A stretch of 6,368 bases of DNA from positions 1-6,368 of the forward strand of contig CANHSW010000129.1 in assembly GCA_947463165.1 (NCBI GenBank), read 5' to 3'. The notes under the pieces are model-generated. The model was not told the DNA's origin, did not search any database, and was given only the letters and a program-made list of their open reading frames with translations. Positions 1 through 5,222 of the stretch are shown here, piece after piece. The stretch is from Cyanobacteriota bacterium. GTDB taxonomy: Bacteria; Cyanobacteriota; Cyanobacteriia; PCC-6307; Cyanobiaceae. Numbering within the stretch: position 1 is the stretch's first letter; each line of letters opens with the position of its first letter. A program made the position numbers and the translations under genes.

Positions 1-266
1 ACGATGGCCCGGAAGCTCATCTTCTTACCGCCCTTGACGGTCTTGGAGACGCGGCGGATCTGTACCACCCGCTCCTGCCATTCGGAGTCGCGCTCCTGGC
101 CGCGGCGGTTTTCGCGGCCCCGGCCACCGCCGCGGCGGTCGCCGCCCCGGTCGCCACCGCGGGCATCACCGCGGCCACCGCGGCGCTCCTGCTGGCCTTC
201 GGCGGCGGGAACGTCGGCGGCGCCTGGGATGTCGGCGGCGTGGATCTGGTCGTTGGTTTCGGTCAT
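1..266 (-). CDS. rpsE: 30S ribosomal protein S5 (uS5), N-terminal part, cut by window edge
   Basis: S5 lies at the mRNA entry side of the 30S subunit and influences decoding accuracy. Only the first 88 codons are in the window. Residues 1-27 are an Ala/Asp/Glu-rich leader ([20 protein letters not shown] and on). Residues ~28-57 are almost entirely Arg, Gly and Asp with repeated RGG units. From ~61 the true S5 domain begins ([20 protein letters not shown], then KKMSFRAI). The domain start matches E. coli S5 at [10 protein letters not shown], so the leader is about 45-50 residues longer than in E. coli. The ATG at 266 follows a 16-nt gap that is 14/16 pyrimidine (TCCTGCTCTCCTCACC) with no Shine-Dalgarno. 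A later start inside the RGG region cannot be excluded, but none has a better ribosome-binding site. Confidence 0.93.
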   Translation of the reverse strand, partial: MTETNDQIHAADIPGAADVPAAEGQQERRGGRGDARGGDRGGDRRGGGRGRENRRGQERDSEWQERVVQIRRVSKTVKGGKKMSFRAI

Positions 267-282
267 GGTGAGGAGAGCAGGA

Positions 283-648
283 TCAGAACTGAAGGCCCGC
301 TTCCCGGGCGGCGTCGGCCAGGGCTTTCACCCGACCGTGGTACAGGTTGCCGCCGCGATCGAAGACCACCTGCTGGATGCCCTTGGCCAGGGCGCGCTTG
401 GCGACCAGTTCACCAACGGCGATGGAAGCATCGCAAGTGCAACCGTTGTTGAGGCTGGTGCGCAGATCCTTGTCCAGGGTGGACGCCGAGCAGAGGGTGT
501 TCTGGGCGTCGTCGTCGATGACCTGGACGTAGATGTGGTTGTTGGAGCGGAACACGGCCAAACGCGGGCGCAGGGCGGTGCCACTGAGGGTGCGGCGCAG
601 GCGGCGGTGACGCTTCTGAACCTGCTGTTTGCGGGGGATGAAAGACAT
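283..648 (-). CDS. rplR: 50S ribosomal protein L18 (uL18)
   Basis: L18 binds 5S rRNA and, with L5, anchors it in the central protuberance. The 121-residue product has a basic N-terminal tail ([20 protein letters not shown]). The alpha/beta core begins [20 protein letters not shown] and ends with the typical [24 protein letters not shown]. Two cysteines in NNGCTCDAS sit in a surface loop that I recall as variable between cyanobacteria. The ATG at 648 follows a 35-nt gap without a Shine-Dalgarno; the 17 bases just before the start are 14/17 pyrimidine (CATCCCGCCCTATCTCC). rpsE follows 16 nt after the stop. A secure call. Confidence 0.97.
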   Translation of the reverse strand: MSFIPRKQQVQKRHRRLRRTLSGTALRPRLAVFRSNNHIYVQVIDDDAQNTLCSASTLDKDLRTSLNNGCTCDASIAVGELVAKRALAKGIQQVVFDRGGNLYHGRVKALADAAREAGLQF

Positions 649-683
649 GGAGATAGGGCGGGATGACGACGCTCAGGCAGGCC

Positions 684-1232
684 TCATTTCTTGCCGGTCT
701 TACCGGTTTTGCCGGCCTTGCGCAGGATTTTCTCGCCCTCATATTTGATGCCCTTGCCTTTGTAGGGCTCAGGCGGGCGAATGGCGCGCACTTTGGCGGC
801 TTCGTTGCCCACCACCTCCTTGTCGGCACCGGAGACAAGCACGGTGGTGTTGCCTTCCACGGCAAAACTGATGCCGTCTGGGGGGTCCATCTCCACTGGA
901 TGGCTGTAGCCAGCGCTCAATACGAGTTTCTTGCCTTGAACATTGGCGCGATAGCCCACGCCAACGATCTCCAGCTTGAGGGTGTAGCCCTGGCTCACCC
1001 CTTGCACCATGTTGGCCACCAGGGTGCGGCAGAGGCCGTGGCGCTCCCTGGAGCGGCGGTGGCTGCTGGAGGGCGTCACCAACAGGGTGTTGCCCTCCTG
1101 GCTGATCGCCACACCCTCAGGCAGGGTGCGGCTGAGTTCGCCCTTGGGACCTTTAACGGTGACGTGCAGCCCGTTCAGGCTGACGCTGACCTTATCGGGC
1201 ACCTCAATCGGGGCTTTACCAATACGAGACAT
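684..1232 (-). CDS. rplF: 50S ribosomal protein L6 (uL6)
   Basis: L6 lies near the sarcin-ricin loop and the factor-binding site of the 50S subunit. The 182-residue product begins [15 protein letters not shown] and has two homologous L6 domains (~12-82 and ~91-165). The second domain includes [13 protein letters not shown] and the signature [16 protein letters not shown]. The C-terminus carries a tandem Thr-Gly-Lys ([11 protein letters not shown]), making it slightly longer than the ~179 residues I expect. I chose the ATG at 1232 because the conserved MSRIGK starts there, with a weak GGGAG 8 nt upstream. The frame continues to a TTG at 1253 that overlaps the rpsH stop, but this would add non-conserved residues. 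The gap to rplR is 35 nt. A secure call. Confidence 0.97.
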   Translation of the reverse strand: MSRIGKAPIEVPDKVSVSLNGLHVTVKGPKGELSRTLPEGVAISQEGNTLLVTPSSSHRRSRERHGLCRTLVANMVQGVSQGYTLKLEIVGVGYRANVQGKKLVLSAGYSHPVEMDPPDGISFAVEGNTTVLVSGADKEVVGNEAAKVRAIRPPEPYKGKGIKYEGEKILRKAGKTGKTGKK

Positions 1233-1240
1233 GGATCGAT

Positions 1241-1245
1241 CTCCC
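1241..1245 (-). promoter_or_regulatory. Weak Shine-Dalgarno of rplF
   Basis: GGGAG lies 8 nt before the ATG at 1232, in the 17-nt gap after rpsH. It favours the ATG over the upstream TTG at 1253. Confidence 0.5.
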
Positions 1246-1249
1246 AGGA

Positions 1250-1651
1250 TCAATAGACGTAGCAGAGCACTTCGCCGCCAACGCCCTGTTTACGGGCGTC
1301 ACGGTCGCTCATCACACCCTTGGAGGTGGAGATGATGGCCACCCCAAGACCGCCCAAAACCTTGGGTAGCTGGCGGGTGTTTTTGTAGATGCGCAAACCG
1401 GGCTTGCTCACCCGCTGCACCGAGCGGATGGTGGGGTTGCGATGCTTGCCGCTGTACTTGAGTTCCAGCACTAGCTGACGCTCAATGCCAGCACCTTCCT
1501 CGGAGATGGCGGCGATGAAGCCTTCCTGTTGCAGCACGTTGGCGATGCTGCGGCACAGCCGGGATGCAGGAATCTTGGTGGTCTCGTGGCGCTTTTCACT
1601 CGCATTGCGGATGCGAGTGAGCATGTCGGAAATTGGATCGTGATTGGCCAT
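1250..1651 (-). CDS. rpsH: 30S ribosomal protein S8 (uS8)
   Basis: S8 is a primary binder of the 16S rRNA central domain (helix 21). In E. coli it is the autogenous repressor of the spc operon through a site at the start of rplE. The 133-residue product begins [19 protein letters not shown] and contains [24 protein letters not shown] in two overlapping family blocks. It ends with the signature [15 protein letters not shown] followed by [12 protein letters not shown]. The ATG at 1651 has no Shine-Dalgarno; the 20-nt leader holds the pyrimidine run CCCTCTTCC. A 10-bp perfect inverted repeat lies 32-56 nt into the coding region. The direct rplE-rpsH junction lacks rpsN, as is usual in cyanobacteria. 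A secure call. Confidence 0.98.
   Translation of the reverse strand: MANHDPISDMLTRIRNASEKRHETTKIPASRLCRSIANVLQQEGFIAAISEEGAGIERQLVLELKYSGKHRNPTIRSVQRVSKPGLRIYKNTRQLPKVLGGLGVAIISTSKGVMSDRDARKQGVGGEVLCYVY
1596..1620 (-). repeat. Perfect 10-bp inverted repeat within rpsH
   Basis: Arms TCACTCGCAT (1596-1605) and ATGCGAGTGA (1611-1620) flank a 5-nt loop. In the mRNA the hairpin occupies nt 32-56 of rpsH, over the codons for Thr-Arg-Ile-Arg-Asn-Ala-Ser. Function unknown. Confidence 0.85.
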
Positions 1652-1671
1652 AGTCGTGTCCGGAAGAGGGC

Positions 1672-2211
1672 TCAGTTACTGCGGAACGGCATCCCCATCT
1701 CGCGGAGGAGGGCCCTGCCCTCTTCGTCGTTACGGGCGCTGGTCACGATGGTGACGTCCATACCCCGGATAGCATCGATTTTGTCGAAGGAGATCTCGGG
1801 GAAGATGATTTGTTCGCGGATTCCCAGGGTGTAGTTCCCCCGGCCGTCGAAGCTCTTGGGGCTCACGCCGCGGAAGTCGCGAATGCGAGGAAGAGCGAGG
1901 TGAATCAGTCGCTCCAGGAAGGCATACATGCGGTCGCCCCGGAGGGTGACAGCAACGCCAATCGGCATACCCTGGCGGATCTTGAAGCCAGCAATGGCCT
2001 TTTTGGCACGGGTCACCATCACCTTTTGACCGGTGATCGTGGCCAATTCCGTAATCGAAGCTTCAAGAGCCTTGGCGTTTTGCGCCGCTTCGCCGAGGCC
2101 CCGGTTCACGGTGACCTTGATCACCTTGGGAGCTTCGTGAACGTTGGAGAGGTTCAGATCCTTGAGCAACTTGGGCAGGATCGTCTCCCTGTAGCGCTGT
2201 TTCAGTGACAT
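1672..2211 (-). CDS. rplE: 50S ribosomal protein L5 (uL5)
   Basis: L5 binds 5S rRNA in the central protuberance and contacts the P-site tRNA and S19/S13 of the small subunit. The 179-residue product is full length. It begins [19 protein letters not shown], with the family region [16 protein letters not shown] and [21 protein letters not shown]. The later segment [20 protein letters not shown] and the C-terminal MDVTIVTSA are also typical. The ATG at 2211 is preceded by a very C-rich leader (16 of 19 bases pyrimidine) and no Shine-Dalgarno. The 129-nt untranslated stretch upstream is where E. coli S8 represses L5 translation; whether that applies here is unknown. rpsH follows after 20 nt, with no rpsN between. 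A secure call. Confidence 0.98.
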   Translation of the reverse strand: MSLKQRYRETILPKLLKDLNLSNVHEAPKVIKVTVNRGLGEAAQNAKALEASITELATITGQKVMVTRAKKAIAGFKIRQGMPIGVAVTLRGDRMYAFLERLIHLALPRIRDFRGVSPKSFDGRGNYTLGIREQIIFPEISFDKIDAIRGMDVTIVTSARNDEEGRALLREMGMPFRSN

Positions 2212-2231
2212 GACGGGGGGAGGGGAGTGCG

Positions 2232-2251
2232 CTTCTGGTCTGGGTCAGAAG
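2232..2251 (-). other. Small hairpin in the rplE leader
   Basis: CTTCTG and CAGAAG form a perfect 6-bp stem around an 8-nt loop, ending about 20 nt before the rplE ATG. No T-run follows, so it does not look like an intrinsic terminator. Confidence 0.45.
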
Positions 2252-2270
2252 GCGGACAGGGGGATTGAGA

Positions 2271-2305
2271 GGCTGATATAGAAATAGGCTGATTGAATGG
2301 CTGAA
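2271..2305. repeat. Three short GGCTGA repeats in the rplX-rplE gap
   Basis: On the plus strand GGCTGAT occurs at 2271-2277 and 2287-2293, and GGCTGAA at 2299-2305, with steps of 16 and 12 nt. The copies are short and could be chance or remnants of duplication; no known protein site is recognised. Confidence 0.4.
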
Positions 2306-2340
2306 CCGGTAAGGTTTTGCCCGACAATCAATCCTGGTAA

Positions 2341-2697
2341 TCAGTCCAGAATTTCACCGGTCTTTTTGAGGCGGCGCTTCTTGGTGCCGTCCTTATCGAC
2401 CACAATCTCGACCCGGCTGGCCACCTGCTTAGCGGTGGAATAGATCATCACATTCGAGGCATGCAGCGAGGCTTCCTCGGTGAGAATCCGGCCGGTTTCG
2501 CCCTCCTGGGTGGGCTTGACGTGGCGAGTGCGCAGGTTGATGCCCTGAACTACAACGCGGTTTTGGTAGGGCAGAGTGCGCAGCACTTCGCCGGTTTTGC
2601 CCTTGTCCTTACCGCTGATCACCTGAACGGTGTCGCCTTTCTTGATGCGCATTTTGATGCGCACCGCAGTCTTGGCTTTGGGGGTGGCGGTGGCCAT
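2341..2697 (-). CDS. rplX: 50S ribosomal protein L24 (uL24)
   Basis: L24 is one of the two initiator proteins for 50S assembly and sits near the tunnel exit. The 118-residue product carries a KOW motif near the N-terminus ([20 protein letters not shown], ~residues 18-37). The usual L24 core follows ([19 protein letters not shown]), then a basic end ([13 protein letters not shown]). A short N-terminal leader ([12 protein letters not shown]) precedes the core, as I recall for picocyanobacterial L24. The ATG at 2697 is one base after the rplN stop, so coupling is likely; the tandem MRIK within KMRIKK is conserved in relatives. The gene is followed by the largest gap in the window (129 nt) before rplE. 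A secure call. Confidence 0.97.
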   Translation of the reverse strand: MATATPKAKTAVRIKMRIKKGDTVQVISGKDKGKTGEVLRTLPYQNRVVVQGINLRTRHVKPTQEGETGRILTEEASLHASNVMIYSTAKQVASRVEIVVDKDGTKKRRLKKTGEILD

Positions 2698-2698
2698 T

Positions 2699-3064
2699 TC
2701 AGATCACCTCCGGAGCGAGGGAGACAATCTTGGTGAAGTTGCGCTCCCGCAGTTCCCGGGCGACCGGACCGAAGACGCGGGTGCCCTTGGGGTTGTTGTC
2801 GTTGCCCAGGATCACCGCAGCGTTGTCATCGAAGCGGATCGAATTGCCCGTATCCCGGCGCAGGGTGGCCTTGGTGCGCACCACCACCGCCTTGACCACA
2901 TCCGACTTCTTCACCCCCATGTTGGGCATGGCGTCCTTGACGGCTGCCACGATCACATCGCCCACGTGGGCGTAGCGACGGTTGGTGCCCAGCACCCGGA
3001 TGCACTGGATGCGCTTGGCGCCACTGTTGTCGGCGACGTTGAGATAGGTTTCCTGTTGAATCAT
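2699..3064 (-). CDS. rplN: 50S ribosomal protein L14 (uL14)
   Basis: L14 binds 23S rRNA on the subunit interface, forms bridges with 16S rRNA, and is the docking site for the silencing factor RsfS. The 121-residue product has the standard length. It starts [18 protein letters not shown], contains the signature [16 protein letters not shown] and [19 protein letters not shown], and ends [14 protein letters not shown]. The ATG at 3064 has a strong AGGAGG 8 nt upstream whose first A belongs to the rpsQ stop codon. The last codons (Glu-Val-Ile-stop) form part of a near-ideal ribosome-binding site for rplX, which starts 1 nt after the TGA. This is the position of the spc operon's first gene in E. 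coli. A secure call. Confidence 0.98.
   Translation of the reverse strand: MIQQETYLNVADNSGAKRIQCIRVLGTNRRYAHVGDVIVAAVKDAMPNMGVKKSDVVKAVVVRTKATLRRDTGNSIRFDDNAAVILGNDNNPKGTRVFGPVARELRERNFTKIVSLAPEVI
2702..2711 (-). promoter_or_regulatory. Extended Shine-Dalgarno of rplX inside rplN
   Basis: GGAGGTGATC matches, over 10 contiguous bases, the complement of the conserved bacterial 16S 3' tail (GATCACCTCC). The GGAGG core is 9 nt from the rplX ATG. The bases belong to the Glu-Val-Ile codons that end L14. Confidence 0.9.
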
Positions 3065-3072
3065 CGGTAGGT

Positions 3073-3078
3073 CCTCCT
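3073..3078 (-). promoter_or_regulatory. Strong Shine-Dalgarno of rplN overlapping rpsQ stop
   Basis: AGGAGG lies 8 nt before the rplN ATG. Its first A is the last base of the rpsQ TGA stop. Confidence 0.85.
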
Positions 3079-3347
3079 CAGTTGGCGCCGGTGGCCTTGG
3101 CGGCACCGGTGGTGGCGATCACTTCAGCCACCTGCCAGCGCTTGGTGCGACTGAGGGGCCGAGTTTCGGTGATGCGAACCCGGTCGCCCACCTTGCAGCT
3201 GTTGGTTTCGTCGTGAACCTTGTAGCGGGTGGTGCGGCTGACCGTCTTCTGATAGATGGAGTGGGGGAAGCGGTTTTCCACCGCCACCACCACCGTTTTG
3301 TCCATCTTGTCGCTGACGACGGTGCCGACCCGTTCCTTGAGTGCCAT
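3078..3347 (-). CDS. rpsQ: 30S ribosomal protein S17 (uS17)
   Basis: S17 is a primary 16S rRNA-binding protein of the 5' domain with an OB fold. The 89-residue product begins [21 protein letters not shown], as S17 proteins do. It contains the signature [18 protein letters not shown] at ~54-71 and ends with an Ala/Thr/Gly tail ([11 protein letters not shown]) slightly longer than in E. coli. The ATG at 3347 follows a 17-nt gap with no Shine-Dalgarno; 14 of the 17 leader bases are pyrimidines (TCCCAACCTCCATTCCC). In E. coli this gene ends the S10 operon. Here rplN follows after 13 nt with no terminator-like structure between, which points to one transcript. A secure call. Confidence 0.97.
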   Translation of the reverse strand: MALKERVGTVVSDKMDKTVVVAVENRFPHSIYQKTVSRTTRYKVHDETNSCKVGDRVRITETRPLSRTKRWQVAEVIATTGAAKATGAN

Positions 3348-3364
3348 GGGAATGGAGGTTGGGA

Positions 3365-3577
3365 TCAGGAGGCGGAGGAGGAGCTCTGTTGCTCCCCACG
3401 CACCGTGAGCAGCTGGGCCAGCTTGATGCGGGCCTGCTTAAAGCGGTGCGGTTGTTCCAGGCGGCGGGTGGCCCGCTGGAAGCGCAGATCGAACAGTTCG
3501 CGCCGGGTGGCATCGATCTGTTCGAGAATTTGGTCACCGCTGAGCTTGCGCACCTCGGCGATTTCGGGACGGGCCAT
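3365..3577 (-). CDS. rpmC: 50S ribosomal protein L29 (uL29)
   Basis: L29 is a small protein near the exit of the nascent-peptide tunnel, next to L23, where trigger factor and the signal recognition particle dock. The 70-residue product is a typical two-helix hairpin. The first helix covers ~residues 5-36 (including [20 protein letters not shown]) and the second ~40-62 ([19 protein letters not shown]). It ends in a low-complexity SSSSAS tail. The LFDLRFQ motif is the family signature. The ATG at 3577 lies only 2 nt after the rplP stop, with GGAG 8 nt upstream inside the rplP end, so translational coupling to L16 is plausible. rpsQ starts 17 nt after its stop. A secure call. Confidence 0.96.
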   Translation of the reverse strand: MARPEIAEVRKLSGDQILEQIDATRRELFDLRFQRATRRLEQPHRFKQARIKLAQLLTVRGEQQSSSSAS

Positions 3578-3579
3578 GG

Positions 3580-4101
3580 TCAGGACTCCACGGTGACGGG
3601 CTCGGCGGCAGCCGAGGGATCAGGCAGGGCCGAAGCATCGATCGAGGCCGAAGCATCGGTCAAAGCCTGGGCTTCGGCTTCCACTTGGTCTGCCAGGGTG
3701 AGGAACTTGGTCTTCATCGGCAGCTTGTACTGGGCGAGCCGCATCGCCTCGCGGGCGATTTCGGGGGTGATCTCGGGACCACCCATCTCGAACAGAATGC
3801 GACCGGGCTTGATCACCGCCACCCAGAATTCCGGGTTGCCCTTACCGGAACCCATGCGGGTTTCGGCGGGACGCATGGTGACCGGTTTGTCGGGGAAGAT
3901 CCGAATCCAGATCTTGCCGCCCCGCTTCACATAGCGGGACATGGCACGACGGCTGGCCTCAATTTGACGAGAGGTGATCCAGCCGCACTCCTGGGCCTGC
4001 AGGGCAAAATCGCCGAAGGCAATGGTGTTGCCACGAGTGGCAACACCGCGCATGCGGCCGCGCTGCTGTTTGCGGAATTTGACGCGATTGGGACTCAGCA
4101 T
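3580..4101 (-). CDS. rplP: 50S ribosomal protein L16 (uL16) with C-terminal extension
   Basis: L16 binds 23S rRNA at the A-site side of the peptidyl-transferase centre and is a late assembly protein. The core (residues 1-~134) begins [19 protein letters not shown] and includes [16 protein letters not shown] and [18 protein letters not shown], the conserved loop that reaches the A site. Bacterial L16 usually ends near residue 137; this one is 173 residues long. The ~39-residue tail is rich in Ala, Ser, Asp and Glu, with a repeated DASA and the end EPVTVES. Similar tails occur in Synechococcus-type relatives as I remember them. The start at 4101 has a strong AGGAGG 8 nt upstream. A 10-11 bp perfect inverted repeat lies at nt 55-78 of the coding region. 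rpmC begins 2 nt after the stop. A secure call. Confidence 0.97.
   Translation of the reverse strand: MLSPNRVKFRKQQRGRMRGVATRGNTIAFGDFALQAQECGWITSRQIEASRRAMSRYVKRGGKIWIRIFPDKPVTMRPAETRMGSGKGNPEFWVAVIKPGRILFEMGGPEITPEIAREAMRLAQYKLPMKTKFLTLADQVEAEAQALTDASASIDASALPDPSAAAEPVTVES
3586..3589 (-). promoter_or_regulatory. Short Shine-Dalgarno of rpmC inside rplP
   Basis: GGAG lies 8 nt before the rpmC ATG, within the last sense codons of rplP (GTG GAG TCC). Only 2 nt separate the genes, so reinitiation by ribosomes finishing L16 is plausible. Confidence 0.5.
3628..3658. repeat. 13-bp direct repeat in the L16 tail
   Basis: GGCCGAAGCATCG occurs at 3628-3640 and 3646-3658 on the plus strand, 18 nt apart and in frame. 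It encodes the duplicated Asp-Ala-Ser-Ala in the C-terminal extension of L16. Confidence 0.8.
4024..4047 (-). repeat. Perfect 11-bp inverted repeat within rplP
   Basis: Arms GGTGTTGCCAC (4024-4034) and GTGGCAACACC (4037-4047) are separated by GA. In the mRNA this gives a 10-bp stem with a 4-nt CUCG loop at nt 55-78 of rplP, over the codons for Gly-Val-Ala-Thr-Arg-Gly-Asn-Thr. Function unknown. Confidence 0.85.
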
Positions 4102-4109
4102 GGTTTAGG

Positions 4110-4115
4110 CCTCCT
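4110..4115 (-). promoter_or_regulatory. Strong Shine-Dalgarno of rplP
   Basis: AGGAGG lies 8 nt before the rplP ATG, in the 16-nt gap after rpsC. Confidence 0.85.
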
Positions 4116-4117
4116 GC

Positions 4118-4846
4118 TCACTCTTCGTTAGAGCGGTCTTCGAACTGTTGGGGCCGCCGGCTGGTCCGCCGCTTCGGAGCAGCACCCACGGGTAGCTGTT
4201 CCTTCTGCCCGGGCAGGATTTCACCTTTGAATACCCACACCTTGATGCCCAGAACCCCATAGGTGGTGCTGGCCAATTTGGTGGCGTAGTCGATGTCGGC
4301 ACGCAGGGTGTGCAGGGGCACGCGACCTTCGCGGGTCCACTCGGTACGGGCGATTTCGGCGCCATTGAGACGGCCGCTCACCTGAATCTTGAGACCCAGC
4401 ACCCCAGCCCGCTGGGCCCGCTGCACGGTCATGCGCATGACGCGGCGGAAGGCGACGCGCTTTTCCAGTTGTTGACCGATGTATTCGGCCAGCAGGAAGG
4501 CGTCAGCGTCGACCCGCTCCACCTCCACCACGTTGATGCGCACCTGGCGATGGGCATCGCCGAGGGTTTTTTGAATGCCGCTGCGCAGCTCTTCAATGCC
4601 GCTGCCTTGGCGGCCCACCAGCACGCCGGGGCGGGCGGTTTTCAGTTCGATCTCCAGCTGGTCGGCCTTGCGGGCGATCAACACGTCGCTGATGCCAGCG
4701 GCGCCATATTTCTTGTGGACGAACTTGCGAATCTGGTCGTCTTCTTTAAGCAGGGTCGGGTAGGTCTTGCTGGGGGCGTACCAGCGTGACCGGTGCTCCT
4801 GGGTAATCCCCAGGCGCAGCCCGGTTGGATGGATCTTGTGTCCCAT
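4118..4846 (-). CDS. rpsC: 30S ribosomal protein S3 (uS3)
   Basis: S3 sits at the mRNA entry channel of the 30S head and takes part in the ribosome's mRNA helicase activity. The 242-residue product starts [13 protein letters not shown], the universal S3 N-terminus. A type-2 KH domain spans ~residues 39-110 with its GxxG loop as GRQG (78-81). The C-terminal S3 domain runs to ~210 and is followed by a short charged tail. E. coli helicase residues R131/R132/K135 appear to align with R134/R135/R138 in FRRVMR, so the lysine is an arginine here. The frame is open upstream to 4888, but the conserved start and a GAGGA 9 nt before it fix the ATG at 4846; the longer version would run into rplV. rplP follows after 16 nt. 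A secure call. Confidence 0.97.
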   Translation of the reverse strand: MGHKIHPTGLRLGITQEHRSRWYAPSKTYPTLLKEDDQIRKFVHKKYGAAGISDVLIARKADQLEIELKTARPGVLVGRQGSGIEELRSGIQKTLGDAHRQVRINVVEVERVDADAFLLAEYIGQQLEKRVAFRRVMRMTVQRAQRAGVLGLKIQVSGRLNGAEIARTEWTREGRVPLHTLRADIDYATKLASTTYGVLGIKVWVFKGEILPGQKEQLPVGAAPKRRTSRRPQQFEDRSNEE

Positions 4847-4855
4847 CGGTCGGTG

Positions 4856-4860
4856 TCCTC
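4856..4860 (-). promoter_or_regulatory. Moderate Shine-Dalgarno of rpsC
   Basis: GAGGA lies 9 nt upstream of the ATG at 4846, in the 19-nt rplV-rpsC gap. It supports MGHKIH as the true start rather than the longer open frame. Confidence 0.65.
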
Positions 4861-4865
4861 GGGGT

Positions 4866-5219
4866 TCAGGCGGAAGGGGCCACAGCAATGCTGATGTGGC
4901 AGGTCTGTTTCTTGATCGCGTAGGCGCGACCCTGGGCGCGGGGCCGGAAGCGCTTCAGGGCGGGGCCCATGTCGGCGCTGGCCTGGCAGATCACCAGGGT
5001 GGAGGGATCCAGACCCAGGTTGTGCTCGGCGTTAGCCACCGCAGAACGCAGCACCTTGGTGATCGGGCCGGTGGAGCGGTAGGGCATGAACTCGAGCATG
5101 ATCAGGGCATCGCGATAGCTGCGACCCCGGATCTGATCGAGAACGCGACGCACTTTGGAGGCGGAGCCGCGGATGTAGCGCCCGTAGGCACGGGCCTCGT
5201 TGGAAGAGGTGTTTGCCAT
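4866..5219 (-). CDS. rplV: 50S ribosomal protein L22 (uL22)
   Basis: L22 contacts all six domains of 23S rRNA, and its long beta-hairpin lines the nascent-peptide exit tunnel, where macrolide-resistance changes arise in other bacteria. The 117-residue product has the N-terminal globular fold (residues ~5-80, including [13 protein letters not shown] and [11 protein letters not shown]). The tunnel hairpin follows at ~82-101 with the basic motif [13 protein letters not shown], and the last strand is [11 protein letters not shown]. No deletion is visible in the hairpin. The ATG at 5219 is preceded by a strong AAAGGAGG 10 nt upstream, inside the end of rpsS. The TGA is followed 19 nt later by rpsC. 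The mRNA near the stop can form a bulged hairpin (CAGC/GCTG within GCCA/TGGC), probably incidental. A secure call. Confidence 0.98.
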   Translation of the reverse strand: MANTSSNEARAYGRYIRGSASKVRRVLDQIRGRSYRDALIMLEFMPYRSTGPITKVLRSAVANAEHNLGLDPSTLVICQASADMGPALKRFRPRAQGRAYAIKKQTCHISIAVAPSA

Positions 5220-5222
5220 GGT

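Larger units (their letters stand above)
2212..2340 (-). promoter_or_regulatory. 129-nt untranslated rplX-rplE leader, possibly regulatory
   Basis: This is the only sizeable gap in the window and no plausible gene lies in it. Read along the mRNA, it begins with sequence containing TTGATTGTC. A relatively AT-rich patch (~2265-2298) follows with a TATATC that could be a -10 element, but I find no convincing -35. A small hairpin comes next, then a C-rich run up to the rplE ATG. In E. coli, S8 represses the spc operon by binding mRNA at the start of rplE, so location suggests a comparable role. The S8-binding fold itself is not demonstrated. An internal promoter is the alternative. Confidence 0.35.

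Noticed and set aside
4..666. A 220-codon plus-strand open frame
   Set aside because: It lies antisense to rpsE and rplR, is Arg/Pro/Ser-rich from GC-rich antisense reading, and shows no recognisable family. The minus-strand genes are unambiguous.
1233..1253. TTG start for rplF overlapping the rpsH stop
   Set aside because: It would add a non-conserved MILGDRS. The family N-terminus MSRIGK begins at the ATG at 1232, with a weak Shine-Dalgarno before it.
663..1256. A 197-codon plus-strand open frame antisense to rplF
   Set aside because: It mirrors the rplF codons and has no motif or independent support. High GC produces long antisense frames, as it does at 3341-3934, 4767-5396 and 5536-6066.
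2232..2251. Intrinsic terminator between rplX and rplE
   Set aside because: The stem is only 6 bp with an 8-nt loop, and a C-run rather than a T-run follows.
2642..2663. TTGATGCGCA direct repeat in rplX
   Set aside because: It encodes the tandem MRIK motif, which I recall as conserved in cyanobacterial L24, so it is not a new duplication or a regulatory repeat.
2959..2972. 14-bp palindrome CGCCCACGTGGGCG in rplN
   Set aside because: With no spacer it gives only a ~5-bp hairpin, and it follows from the conserved Tyr-Ala-His-Val-Gly-Asp codons in GC-rich sequence.
3489..3525. 8-bp inverted repeat in rpmC with a 21-nt loop
   Set aside because: The loop is long and the arms fall on ordinary conserved codons, so it is not distinctive.
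4847..4888. Longer N-terminus for rpsC
   Set aside because: The 14 extra codons overlap the rplV end and are not S3-like. MGHKIHPTG is the conserved start.
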